Position numbers and translations under genes: made by a program. DNA of 64,000 nucleotides from assembly GCF_049856295.1 (NCBI RefSeq), contig NZ_JBNDMZ010000002.1:62001-126000 (forward strand), in the 5' to 3' direction. The notes under the pieces were generated by a model. It saw nothing but the letters and a program-made list of their open reading frames with translations, was not told where the DNA came from and made no database searches. This document shows positions 32,030 to 40,703 of the stretch, one piece after another (the first letter of the stretch is position 1; every line of letters starts with the position of its first letter). Origin of the DNA: JB111 sp049856295 (lineage in GTDB: Bacteria > Actinomycetota > Actinomycetes > Actinomycetales > Actinomycetaceae).

Positions 32030-33367
32030 ATGGACCGCCAGCAGGAGTTCGTGCTGCGCACGGTCGAGGAACGCGACATCCGGTTCATCCGGCTGTGGTT
32101 CACCGACGTCCTCGGGACGCTGAAGTCCGTCGCCATCGCCCCCGCCGAGCTCGAGAGCGCCTTCGAGGAAGGCATCGGGTTCGACGGCTCCGCGATCGAG
32201 GGGCTGACCCGCGTGTTCGAGTCGGACATGCTCGTGCGCCCCGACCCCACGACCTTCCAGGTCCTGCCGTGGCGCAGCGAGCACCACGGCGTGGCGCGGA
32301 TGTTCTGCGACGTGCTGACCCCGGGCGGCGAGCCCGCCCGCTCAGACCCGCGCAACGTCCTGGCCCGTGCCGTCGAGCACGCCGCGCAGGCCGGCTTCAC
32401 GCCGTACGTGCACCCCGAGATCGAGTTCTACCTCTTCCACGAGATCAGCGACCCGAGGCAGCCGCTCGTCCCGGCGGACCGCGCCGGCTACTTCGACCAC
32501 GTGGCCCGCGGCTCGAGCCACGACTTCCGGCGCGAGGCCATCACCACGCTCGAGGAGATGGGCATCCCGGTCGAGTTCTCCCACCACGAGGGCGGACCCG
32601 GCCAGAACGAGATCGACCTCCGGTTCGCGGACGCCCTGTCGATGGCCGACAACGTCATGACCTTCCGGACCGTCGTCAAGGAGGTCGCCATGCGGCAGGG
32701 CCTGACCGCGACCTTCATGCCCAAGCCGATGCCCGGGCACCCCGGGTCCGGGATGCACACCCACTTCTCCCTGTTCGAGGGCGACTCCAACGCGTTCCAC
32801 GACCCGTCCGGCGAGTACCAGCTCTCCACGACGGGCCGGCGCTTCATCGCCGGGGTCCTCACGCACGCCCGGGAGTTCGCGGCGATCACCAACCAGTACG
32901 TCAACTCCTACAAGCGCCTGTGGGGCGGCGGCGAGGCCCCGAGCTACGTCAGCTGGGGTCACAACAACCGCTCCGCGCTCGTGCGCATCCCGGGCTACAA
33001 GCCGGGCAAGTCGCAGTCGAGCCGGGTGGAATTCCGGGCGCTCGACGCCGCGGCCAACCCCTACCTGGCCTTCGCGATCATCCTGCGCGCCGGCCTCAAG
33101 GGCATCGAGGAGGGCTACGACCTGCCCGACCCCGCGGACACCGACGTCTCGACGCTCACCCGCGGCGAGCGGCGCGCCCTCGGCATCGTCTCGCTCCCGG
33201 CCTCGCTGGCCGACGCGATCGACGCCATGGAGAGCTCCGAGCTGGTGGCGGAGACCCTGGGCGAGGAGACCTTCGACTTCGTCGTGCGCAACAAGCACGA
33301 GGAGTGGGAGGCCTACCGCGACCAGGTCACCGACTTCGAGCTCGCCCAGTTCATCCCCTCGCACTGA
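32030..33367 (+). CDS. glnA2: Glutamine synthetase, GlnA2 type (GS I-alpha-like, no adenylylation site)
   Basis: 445 residues from ATG 32030 after GGAGGAGGCGGG. Glutamine synthetase motifs: GIGFDGSAIEGLTRVFESDM, EIEFYLF, GPGQNEIDLRFADAL (metal Glu), GSGMHTHFSLFE (ATP/metal) and NRSALVRIPGY. The usual tyrosine adenylylation loop is missing: the matching stretch is GYDLPDPADTDVSTL. So unlike GlnA1 it should escape GlnE control. Gene order glnA2-glnE matches Mycobacterium Rv2222c-Rv2221c. In mycobacteria and streptomycetes such extra synthetases are non-essential and have side roles. The stop is one base before a GATG that starts glnE. Confidence 0.93.
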   Translation: MDRQQEFVLRTVEERDIRFIRLWFTDVLGTLKSVAIAPAELESAFEEGIGFDGSAIEGLTRVFESDMLVRPDPTTFQVLPWRSEHHGVARMFCDVLTPGGEPARSDPRNVLARAVEHAAQAGFTPYVHPEIEFYLFHEISDPRQPLVPADRAGYFDHVARGSSHDFRREAITTLEEMGIPVEFSHHEGGPGQNEIDLRFADALSMADNVMTFRTVVKEVAMRQGLTATFMPKPMPGHPGSGMHTHFSLFEGDSNAFHDPSGEYQLSTTGRRFIAGVLTHAREFAAITNQYVNSYKRLWGGGEAPSYVSWGHNNRSALVRIPGYKPGKSQSSRVEFRALDAAANPYLAFAIILRAGLKGIEEGYDLPDPADTDVSTLTRGERRALGIVSLPASLADAIDAMESSELVAETLGEETFDFVVRNKHEEWEAYRDQVTDFELAQFIPSH

Positions 33368-33369
33368 CG

Positions 33370-36300
33370 ATGTCCCGCGGGCGGGTCGTCTCCCGGACCA
33401 GCCGGCTCCGGCGCGCCGGGGTCCACGAGCCCAGGCGCGCCGAGCAGTTCCTCGACGACCCGGCGCTCGCCCCGTACCTGGTCTCCGACGAGGTGATGGA
33501 CCGGCTGCTCGGCCACCTCGCGCGCGCCGGGAATCCCGACCACGCCCTGCTCACCCTCGTCCGCCTCGCCGAGAGCGCGCGAGAGGGCGGGGACGACGAC
33601 GCCCTGCGCACCGCGTTCGAGCGCGATGACGTGGCGCTGCGGCGCTTGGTCGCCGTCGTCGGGGCCTCCCGTCCCCTCGGCGACTCCCTCGTCGCCCGCC
33701 CCGGCGACGTCGCCCACCTCCTCGACCGCCACGGCGAGGTCCCGGTGCTCCACCTCGCGCCGGCCGACGAGCGCGCGAAGGCCCTCGAGGCGGTCGGCGC
33801 CGACCCCGCCGACGCGAACCCCGTGGCCACGGTGACCGGTGAGGACGGCGTCGCCGCGCTGCGCCGGACCTACCGCCGCCGCCTGCTCGAGATCGTCGCC
33901 GCCGACCTCACGTGCGACCGGGACGGCATGGACTCCCTCGAGGTTTTCCCGCTGGTCGCCGCCTCGATCGCCGACATCGTCGCCGGCGCGCTCGATGCGG
34001 CCCTCGCCGTGGCCCGCGCGGACCTGCCCGACCACGGCGCCGGCGTGCGCATCGCGGTCCTCGGCATGGGCAAGACGGGCGGCCGGGAGATCAACTACAT
34101 CTCCGACGTCGACGTGGTCTACGTGGCCGAGCCGGAGGTCGACGCCGACGGTGCGCCGGTGCGCGACGAGGACGACACGATCGCGGTGGCGACCCGCCTC
34201 GCGGGAACCCTCGCGGACGCGGTCGGCGGCGTCGGGCCCGAACCCGCCCTCTGGCCGCTCGACGCCAACCTGCGGCCCGAGGGCCAGGACGGCCCGCTCG
34301 TGCGCACGCTCGCGAGCCACGTCAGCTACTACGAGAGCTGGGCCAAGGGCTGGGAGTTCCAGGCCCTGCTCAAGGCCCGCCCCGTCGCCGGGGACCTCGC
34401 GCTCGGCGAGGAGTACTGCACGGCCCTCGCCCCCTTCGTCTGGAGCGCCGCCTCGCGCGAGAACTTCGTCGAGGAGACCCAGAAGATGCGCCGCCGGGTC
34501 GAGGCGCACGTCCCCGCGAAGCACGCCGACCGGCAGCTCAAGCTCGGCAAGGGCGGGCTGCGCGACGTCGAGTTCACCGTCCAGCTCCTCCAGCTCGTGC
34601 ACGGTCGGACCGACGAGACGCTGCGTTCGCGCACCACCCTCGAGGCACTCGCCGCCCTCGCCGAGGGCGGGTACGTCGCGCGGACCGACGCCGCCGCGCT
34701 CGACCACCACTACCGGTTCCTCCGCGTGCTCGAGCACCGGATGCAGCTGTGGCGCCTCCACCGCATCCAGGTGGTGCCGAGCTCGGACGGCGACCTCGAG
34801 ATCCTCGGCCGCGCGTTCGGCGCCGAGGAGATCACGAGCGGCGGTGCCCTGGAGAAGGCCTGGCGCACGGTCCGGCGCGACGTGCGCCGGCTGCACGAGG
34901 AGATCTACTACCGCCCCCTGCTCCCCGCGACCGCGCGGCTCTCGCCCGCCGAGGCCTCCCTCGCGCCCGAGGCCGCCGAGGCACGGATGGAGATCATCGG
35001 GTTCGCCGACCCCAAGGGGTCGCTCCGGCACATCGCCGCGCTGACGGAGGGCGTCTCGCGCCGTGCGACGATCCAGCGCCAGCTGCTGCCGGTGATGATC
35101 GGGTGGTTCGCCCACGCGCCCATGCCGGACGTCGGGCTGCTCGCCTTCCGCCGGCTCTCGGAGGAGATCGGCACGACCCACTGGTACCTCGCGCTCCTGC
35201 GCGACTCCTCCGCGGCGGCGGAGGCGCTGGCGACGGTGCTCGCCACGTCCCGCTACGTCGGCGACCTCCTCCTCCAGCTGCCCGAGGCGGTCAAGTGGCT
35301 GGACGGCGACGGGGGCCTGGCGCCGCGCCGGCGCGAGGACCTCGAGCGGGAGGTCGACGCGATGCTCAGCCGCCGCGACGACCCGGCCGACGCCGTCGGG
35401 CAGGCCCGCTACCTGCGCCGCCGCGAGACCACCCGCGCGGCGATGGCCCACGTCCTCGAGCGGGCGCCCCGCTCCCGTCGCAAGGAGCTCGCCGACGTCG
35501 CGGACCTCGCGCTCGAGGCGGCGGTGCGCGTCGCCTCCCGGGCGGCGACCGAGCGGGCGGGGCTCGCCGAACCGCCCGGCGAGATGCTCGTCGTCGCCAT
35601 GGGCCGGCTCGGCGGACGCGAGGTCGGCTACTCCTCGGACGCCGACGTCCTGTTCGTCCACGAACCGGCGGACGGCGCTGCCGAGAAGATCGCCGCCGAC
35701 TGGGCGCTCGACGTCGCGACCTCGGTCCAGGAGATGCTCGGCGCCACGAGCGACGAGCCGGCGCTGCCGGTCGACGCCGACCTGCGCCCCGAGGGTCGTT
35801 CCGGCCCGCTCGTCCGCACCCTCGCCTCCTACGCGGAGTACTACGAGCGGTGGATCGACGTCTGGGAACGGCAGGCGCTCCTGCGGGCACGCCCGGCCGC
35901 CGGCTCACGGGAGCTGGGTGAGCGGTTCACGGCCCTCGTCGACCCGGTGCGCTACGTGCCCGGCGGCATCGGCGCCGCCGCAGAGCGGGAGATCCGCCGG
36001 GTCAAGGGTCGGGTCGAGCAGGAGCGGATGCCGCGCGGGGTCCCGCCCAACCGTCATCTCAAGCTGGGGCCGGGCGCGCTCGCGGACGTCGAGTGGACCG
36101 TCCAGCTGTGGCAGCTCCGGCACGCCGGGGACGTCCCCTCGCTGCGGGTGACCTCCACCGAGGAGGCGCTCGCCGCGCTGGAGGACGAGGGGCTGATCGA
36201 CGCGGCCGACGCGAGCACGCTCCTGCACGCCTGGACGCTGTCGGGGCAGATCCGGGACGCCGTCGTCCAGGTCGGGGGGCGGACGAGCGGGCCGAAGATC

Positions 36301-36468
36301 GACGTCCTCCCGCACGGGGTGGAGCGACTCGAGACGGTGGCCCGCATGCTGGGGTACGCCGCCGGGCACCGCCAGGACCTCGAGGAGGACTACCTGCGTG
36401 CCGCGCGCCGCTCGCGCGCCGTCGTCGAGCGGCTCTTCTGGGAGGAGGACCGGCGCCGGGGCCGCTGA
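33370..36468 (+). CDS. glnE: Bifunctional glutamine synthetase adenylyltransferase/deadenylylase
   Basis: 1032 residues with two nucleotidyltransferase domains. The N-terminal deadenylylase domain contains LGMGKTGGREINYISDVDVV (G-x-G and D-x-D motifs, about residues 230-250) and PLDANLRPEGQDGPLVRT. The C-terminal adenylylase domain contains MGRLGGREVGYSSDADVLFV and VDADLRPEGRSGPLVRT. Each is followed by a GlnD-UR-like helical bundle (LKLGKGGLRDVEFTVQLLQL and LKLGPGALADVEWTVQLWQL). It adds AMP to the tyrosine of GlnA1 when nitrogen is plentiful and removes it when scarce. The start two bases after the glnA2 stop implies co-translation. Confidence 0.96.
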   Translation: MSRGRVVSRTSRLRRAGVHEPRRAEQFLDDPALAPYLVSDEVMDRLLGHLARAGNPDHALLTLVRLAESAREGGDDDALRTAFERDDVALRRLVAVVGASRPLGDSLVARPGDVAHLLDRHGEVPVLHLAPADERAKALEAVGADPADANPVATVTGEDGVAALRRTYRRRLLEIVAADLTCDRDGMDSLEVFPLVAASIADIVAGALDAALAVARADLPDHGAGVRIAVLGMGKTGGREINYISDVDVVYVAEPEVDADGAPVRDEDDTIAVATRLAGTLADAVGGVGPEPALWPLDANLRPEGQDGPLVRTLASHVSYYESWAKGWEFQALLKARPVAGDLALGEEYCTALAPFVWSAASRENFVEETQKMRRRVEAHVPAKHADRQLKLGKGGLRDVEFTVQLLQLVHGRTDETLRSRTTLEALAALAEGGYVARTDAAALDHHYRFLRVLEHRMQLWRLHRIQVVPSSDGDLEILGRAFGAEEITSGGALEKAWRTVRRDVRRLHEEIYYRPLLPATARLSPAEASLAPEAAEARMEIIGFADPKGSLRHIAALTEGVSRRATIQRQLLPVMIGWFAHAPMPDVGLLAFRRLSEEIGTTHWYLALLRDSSAAAEALATVLATSRYVGDLLLQLPEAVKWLDGDGGLAPRRREDLEREVDAMLSRRDDPADAVGQARYLRRRETTRAAMAHVLERAPRSRRKELADVADLALEAAVRVASRAATERAGLAEPPGEMLVVAMGRLGGREVGYSSDADVLFVHEPADGAAEKIAADWALDVATSVQEMLGATSDEPALPVDADLRPEGRSGPLVRTLASYAEYYERWIDVWERQALLRARPAAGSRELGERFTALVDPVRYVPGGIGAAAEREIRRVKGRVEQERMPRGVPPNRHLKLGPGALADVEWTVQLWQLRHAGDVPSLRVTSTEEALAALEDEGLIDAADASTLLHAWTLSGQIRDAVVQVGGRTSGPKIDVLPHGVERLETVARMLGYAAGHRQDLEEDYLRAARRSRAVVERLFWEEDRRRGR

Positions 36469-36490
36469 TCAGGAGTCGCTGATCAGGAGT
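36463..36490. repeat. 14-bp tandem duplication at the 3' ends of two convergent genes
   Basis: CGCTGATCAGGAGT occurs twice head to tail (36463-36476 and 36477-36490). Each copy carries TGA on the plus strand and TCA (TGA on the minus strand). The first supplies the glnE stop, and the second supplies the stop of the small minus-strand gene. Confidence 0.85.
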
Positions 36491-36623
36491 CGAACGCCAG
36501 GTCGACGAGCCACACGACGACCGCGACGGCGATCGCGGCGAGGACGAGCGTGGCGACGAACCGCCAGCGGCTCGGCGGCCGGTCGCCCGTCCGTCGGCCC
36601 TGCGGGGTGTCGTGGTCGGTCAT
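36483..36623 (-). CDS. Small single-pass membrane protein
   Basis: A 46-residue frame, MTDHDTPQGRRTGDRPPSRW followed by one transmembrane helix RFVATLVLAAIAVAVVVWLV and the tail DLAFDS. The cytoplasmic arginine-rich segment then helix fits an N-in single-pass topology. Evidence is composition and clean boundaries only: it fills the gap between glnE and the divergent phosphatase and uses actinobacterial codons. Function unknown; it could be missed by annotation because of its length. Confidence 0.6.
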   Translation of the reverse strand: MTDHDTPQGRRTGDRPPSRWRFVATLVLAAIAVAVVVWLVDLAFDS

Positions 36624-36672
36624 GGCGTGACGCTAGCAGCGCGCCCGCCGGGTGACTGGGACAATGGACGGC

Positions 36673-37368
36673 ATGCGGCTCATTCTCGTCCGGCACGGCC
36701 AGACCGATTCCAACGTCATCCACGCCCTCGACACGGAGGCTCCGGGTGCGGACCTCACCGAGCTCGGGCGCCGGCAGGCCGAGGCGCTCGTCGCGGAGCT
36801 CGGCGAGGAGGACATCGAGTCGATGTGGGTCTCGAACCTCGTGCGCACGCACCAGACGGCGGCGCCGCTCGCCGGTGCGCTCGGGCTCACGCCGATCGAG
36901 CGCGAGGGGCTGCGGGAGATCCGGGCCGGCGACCTCGAGATGGCCAACGGCGACGCCGAGGTGCGCACCTACCTCGAGGGGATCATGGCCTGGACCGTCG
37001 ACCCCGACTCCCGGATGCCCGGCGCCGAGACCGGGCGCGAGGTCAAGGAGCGCTACGACGCCGTCGTCGCGGAGATCGTCGCGACCGGGCAGGAGACGGC
37101 GATGATCGTCTCCCACGGGGCGGTCATCGTCTCCTGGGCGGCGAGCACGGTCGAGGTCCCGCGCGAGTTCCTCGGGCGCTCGATCTCGAACACCGGCGTC
37201 GTCATCATCGAGGGCGACCCCACGGACGGGTGGCAGCTCGTGCGGTGGGAGTCCCGCGCCCTGGGCGGGCCATCAGTCTCCGACGTCGAGCACGACGGCC
37301 CCGCCGGCTACCCGGACGAGCGCCACCCCGACTCGCTCGGGGTGGCCGGCCGGGCGGCCGAGGACTGA
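36673..37368 (+). CDS. Histidine phosphatase family protein
   Basis: 231 residues starting MRLILVRHGQTDSNVIHALD, with catalytic RHGQ. The second histidine is in AMIVSHGAVIVSWA and the SNLVRTHQTAAPLAG segment supplies the phosphate-binding arginine. It is branch 1 of the superfamily, and substrate is not predictable. ATG 36673 is chosen because a GACAAT -10-like box ends seven bases before it, and because it starts the family at the usual point; ATG 36664 is possible. It converges on an alcohol dehydrogenase with a strong hairpin between. Confidence 0.88.
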   Translation: MRLILVRHGQTDSNVIHALDTEAPGADLTELGRRQAEALVAELGEEDIESMWVSNLVRTHQTAAPLAGALGLTPIEREGLREIRAGDLEMANGDAEVRTYLEGIMAWTVDPDSRMPGAETGREVKERYDAVVAEIVATGQETAMIVSHGAVIVSWAASTVEVPREFLGRSISNTGVVIIEGDPTDGWQLVRWESRALGGPSVSDVEHDGPAGYPDERHPDSLGVAGRAAED

Positions 37369-37436
37369 GCGGGACCTACCAGCGGTCGCTCGTGCCGCTC
37401 GGACCGGGGCAGTCCGACTCCCTGCTCCGGGCAGCG

Positions 37437-37474
37437 CGACGACGGCGGGACCCGGATGGGCCCCGCCGTCGTCG
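37437..37474. terminator. Bidirectional hairpin terminator
   Basis: Thirteen-base perfect arms CGACGACGGCGGG (37437-37449) and CCCGCCGTCGTCG (37462-37474) with a 12-base loop sit between the convergent phosphatase and alcohol dehydrogenase genes. No T tract is seen on either side. Confidence 0.7.
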
Positions 37475-37495
37475 GGCATGGTGCGCGGGGACGGC

Positions 37496-38527
37496 CTACG
37501 GGACGAGGATGCCCCGCCCGACCAGCCGGCCGCCGTCGAGGTCGTCGATCGCCGTGGCGAAGTCGGCGAGGTCGTAGACCGAGGTGTGCAGCGAGATCCT
37601 GCCCTGCGCCGTGAGCACCATCAGCTGGTCGAGGTCCTCGTAGGTGCCGACGAGGTTGCCGATGATGTTGATCTCGCGGGAGATGATGCTGATCGTGTCG
37701 AGCTGGACGGTGCCGCCGTAGCCGATGACGTAGTAGTCGCCCTGGTTGCGGATGAGGTTCGGGCCGAGCAGCTCCATCCCCTGCTCCGCGACGAAGTCGA
37801 GGACGACGTGCGCGCCGCCCCCGGTGATGTCGTGGACCTGGCGGACCACGGCGTCCGTGTCGCCGGTGGAGACCACGGTGTGGTGGGCCCCGAGGCCCTT
37901 CGCGAGCTCGAGCGCCTGCTCGGAGCGGTCGACGACCGTGATCTCGGCCGGCGTGAGCGCGAGGAGGGACTGGATGCCGATGTGGCCGAGCCCGCCCGAG
38001 CCCACGACGACGACGTGCGTCCCGGGGTGCAGGCGCGGCGCCGCCTTCCGCGCGGCGTGGTAGGCGGTGAGGCCGGCGTCCGCCAGCGCCGCGATGTCCC
38101 TCGGCTGGAGCGAGGGGTCGAGCTTCACGACCGCCCGGGCGTTGGTCAGCATGTACTCGGCCATGCCGCCCTCGGCGTTGAGGCCGGGGAAGGAGGCGTT
38201 CTGGCAGTGGCTGTCGTTGCCGATGCGGCACTCGGGGCACAGCCCGCAGGTGACGAGGGGGTGCATGATGACGGTGTCACCGACGGCGACGTTGGTGACC
38301 GCCGAGCCGACGGCGTGGACCCAGCCCGAGTTCTCGTGGCCGAGGATGTAGGGCAGCGTGGGGTTCTGGATCGGGTCCCACTGGCCCTCGATGATGTGCA
38401 GGTCGGTACGGCAGAGGCCGGCGGCCCCCACCTTGACGACGACGTCCCAGGGCCCGGTGATCTCGGGCTCCGGGACGTCGTCGAGCGTAGGCATCTGGTT
38501 GTAGGCGTGGATCCGGACGGCCTTCAT
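37496..38527 (-). CDS. Zinc-dependent alcohol dehydrogenase
   Basis: 343 residues. Catalytic zinc ligands are Cys in GLCRTDLH and the glutamate/histidine of GHENSGWVHAVG. The structural zinc loop is CGLCPECRIGNDSHC with four cysteines. The NAD(P)-binding fold is VVVVGSGGLGHIGIQSL with Asp in TVVDRSEQA, which favours NAD. It oxidises or reduces an unknown alcohol/aldehyde pair; it looks like an ADH-A/AdhT-type enzyme. It is separated from glnA1 by about 100 bases with no clear promoter. Confidence 0.92.
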   Translation of the reverse strand: MKAVRIHAYNQMPTLDDVPEPEITGPWDVVVKVGAAGLCRTDLHIIEGQWDPIQNPTLPYILGHENSGWVHAVGSAVTNVAVGDTVIMHPLVTCGLCPECRIGNDSHCQNASFPGLNAEGGMAEYMLTNARAVVKLDPSLQPRDIAALADAGLTAYHAARKAAPRLHPGTHVVVVGSGGLGHIGIQSLLALTPAEITVVDRSEQALELAKGLGAHHTVVSTGDTDAVVRQVHDITGGGAHVVLDFVAEQGMELLGPNLIRNQGDYYVIGYGGTVQLDTISIISREINIIGNLVGTYEDLDQLMVLTAQGRISLHTSVYDLADFATAIDDLDGGRLVGRGILVP

Positions 38528-38626
38528 GGGTCGCGCACCTTTCGTCGACGGTGACGGGGAAGCGGGTCCGCTCACCGTAGGCCGACGTGACGAGGTGCAC
38601 AAGCAGGCCGGCGCCGCCCGAGCGGC

Positions 38627-40051
38627 CTACAGGTCGTAGTACATCTCGAACTCGTGGGGGTGCGGGCGCAGGCGGATCGGGTCGATCTCGTGGGTGCGCT
38701 TGTAGTCGATCCACGTCTCGATGAGGCCGGGCGTGAAGACGTCGCCCTCGGTGAGGTAGTCGTTGTCGGCCTCCAGCGCGCGCAGGGCCTCGGACAGCGA
38801 CTCCGGGACCTGCTCGATCTGCTCGTGCTCCTCGGGCGGGAGCTCGTAGAGGTCCTTGTCGATCGGCTCGGGCGGTTCGATCCGGTTCTTCACGCCGTCG
38901 ATGCCGGCCATGAGCATGGCCGAGAACGCGAGGTAGGGGTTCGAGCTGGGGTCCGGGACGCGGAACTCGACGCGCTTGGCCTTGGCGGACGACCCGGTGA
39001 CCGGGATGCGGATGCACGCCGACCGGTTGCGGGCCGAGTAGACGAGGTTGACGGGCGCCTCGTAGCCGGGGACGAGCCGGTGGTAGGAGTTGAGCGTCGG
39101 GTTCGTGAACGCGAGCAGCGACGGCGCGTGGTGGAGCAGGCCGCCGATGTACCAGCGGGCCATGTCGGAGAGGCCGCCGTAGCCCTGCTCGTCGTAGAAC
39201 AGCGGCTCGCCGTCCTTCCACAGGGACTGGTGGCAGTGCATGCCCGAGCCGTTGTCGCCGAACAGCGGCTTCGGCATGAACGTGGCCGAGCGTCCGTGCT
39301 CCCAGGCCACGTTCTTGACGATGTACTTGAACTTCATGACGTCGTCGGCGGCGGCGCGCAGCGAGTCGAACCGGTAGTTGATCTCCTGCTGGCCGGCGGT
39401 GCCGACCTCGTGGTGGGAGCGCTCGACCTTGAGGCCCACCTCGGCCATCACGCGCACCATCTCGTCGCGCAGGTCGGCGAAGTGGTCGTTGGGGGAGACC
39501 GGGAAGTAGCCGCCCTTGAAGCGGGTCTTGTAGCCGAGGTTGCCGCCCTCCTCCACGCGCCCGGTGTTCCAGGCGGCCTCCTCGGAGTCGATGTGGTAGA
39601 AGCTCGACTGCGCCGACGTCCCGAACCGGACGTCGTCGAACAGGTAGAACTCGGCCTCGGCACCGAAGAAGACCGTGTCGGCGATACCGGTCGAGCGCAG
39701 GTAGGCCTCCGCCTTGGAGGCGACGGTGCGCGGGTCGCGGTCGTAGGCCTGCGAGGTGAACGGGTCGACGATCGAGAAGTTGACGACGAGCGTCTTCTGC
39801 GCGCGGAACGGGTCGATGTACGCGGACCCGACGTCCGGGACCAGCTTCATGTCGGACTCGTGGATCGCGGTGAAGCCACGGATCGAGGAACCGTCGAACA
39901 TGAGGCCGTCCGTGAAGGCGTCCTCGTCGAACGTCTCGACGGGGATGTTGAAGTGCTGCATCACCCCTGGCAGGTCGCAGAACCGGACGTCGACGAACTT
40001 CACGTCCTCGTTGCGCGTGTAGGCGATCGCCTCTTCGGGGGTTGAGAACAT
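38627..40051 (-). CDS. glnA1: Glutamine synthetase type I (adenylylated)
   Basis: 474 residues, the main ammonia-assimilating dodecamer. Motifs: MFDGSSIRGFTAIHESDMKL, FGAEAEFYLFDDVRF, AGQQEINYRFDSL, GDNGSGMHCHQSLWKDGE (ATP/metal) and NRSACIRIPV. The adenylylation loop IDKDLYELPPEEHEQI carries the target tyrosine, so GlnE in this window should regulate it. The start MFSTPEEAIAYTRNEDVKFV follows a CGAGGAG ribosome site at 40051; an upstream eight-residue extension is rejected. Length matches the bacterial GS I-beta form. Confidence 0.97.
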   Translation of the reverse strand: MFSTPEEAIAYTRNEDVKFVDVRFCDLPGVMQHFNIPVETFDEDAFTDGLMFDGSSIRGFTAIHESDMKLVPDVGSAYIDPFRAQKTLVVNFSIVDPFTSQAYDRDPRTVASKAEAYLRSTGIADTVFFGAEAEFYLFDDVRFGTSAQSSFYHIDSEEAAWNTGRVEEGGNLGYKTRFKGGYFPVSPNDHFADLRDEMVRVMAEVGLKVERSHHEVGTAGQQEINYRFDSLRAAADDVMKFKYIVKNVAWEHGRSATFMPKPLFGDNGSGMHCHQSLWKDGEPLFYDEQGYGGLSDMARWYIGGLLHHAPSLLAFTNPTLNSYHRLVPGYEAPVNLVYSARNRSACIRIPVTGSSAKAKRVEFRVPDPSSNPYLAFSAMLMAGIDGVKNRIEPPEPIDKDLYELPPEEHEQIEQVPESLSEALRALEADNDYLTEGDVFTPGLIETWIDYKRTHEIDPIRLRPHPHEFEMYYDL

Positions 40052-40187
40052 CCGTGGCTCCTCGTTCGCGTGCACCGGCTGTGCCGGCTGGACGGGTTCG
40101 ACGCTAGACCCGGGTCGTTTCCCAGCCGTCTCCCGAGCGTGTCGGCCATGTTACGGGGCCCACCGGCCCGTCCTCGCCCGCCCCGCC

Positions 40188-40193
40188 TAGACT
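40188..40193 (+). promoter_or_regulatory. -10 box for leaderless RDD mRNA
   Basis: TAGACT is followed by six bases and GTG at 40200. No ribosome site is present. Confidence 0.55.
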
Positions 40194-40199
40194 GGACCG

Positions 40200-40658
40200 G
40201 TGCCCGACGCCGATCCCTCCTCCGCGAATGCCTCGCCCGCGCGCGGGGTCACCGCGAGAGGCGGCGCGGCGCGCGAGGGCGCGGCGGCCGCCGCGCCCGC
40301 CGGCTCGGGCCCGGTCCGGCCCGAGGAGCTCGCTCCGTTCGGCCGGCGCGTCGCCGCGCTGGTCATCGACTGGGCGATCGCCATGGCGATCGCCTACGGG
40401 TTCGCCGGCGGCGACGCGATGGCGATCCTCGGCATCTTCGCCGCGCAGCGGGTGCTGGTCGGTGGTCTGACGGGATCCTCCATCGGTCACCGGCTGCTCG
40501 GCCTGCGGATCGTCCACGCGACCCGGGGCCGCGTGCCGTTCCTCTCCGTCCTCGTGCGCACCGTGCTGCTGTGCCTCGTGCTGCCGCCGCTGTGGCGGAC
40601 CGTCGAGGGCGTGCCGCTGCACGACGACCTGGCGCGCAGCCGGCTCGTGCGGGGGTAG
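40200..40658 (+). CDS. RDD family membrane protein
   Basis: 152 residues from GTG 40200 (VPDADPSSANASPARG). The first ~45 residues are disordered Ala/Gly/Arg, then the RDD domain: FGRRVAALVIDWAIAMAIAY (with the R..D residues of the domain) and SSIGHRLLGLRIVH. About three transmembrane helices. The position between glnA1 and DUF4191 equals that of Rv2219A in M. tuberculosis. Function of RDD proteins varies (Na+/H+ antiport in some); unknown here. Confidence 0.87.
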   Translation: MPDADPSSANASPARGVTARGGAAREGAAAAAPAGSGPVRPEELAPFGRRVAALVIDWAIAMAIAYGFAGGDAMAILGIFAAQRVLVGGLTGSSIGHRLLGLRIVHATRGRVPFLSVLVRTVLLCLVLPPLWRTVEGVPLHDDLARSRLVRG

Positions 40659-40703
40659 GGCCTCGTCGAGGTCGGGCCCGGACGGAGCCGACTGCCCTCG
40701 AGG

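Noticed and set aside
32095..36468. A single 1457-codon frame that begins inside glnA2 and ends with glnE
   Set aside because: The N-terminal part is an out-of-frame reading of glnA2 (arginine/histidine-rich, no domain). Only the GlnE part from 33370 is real, and glnA2 has its own good start and stop.
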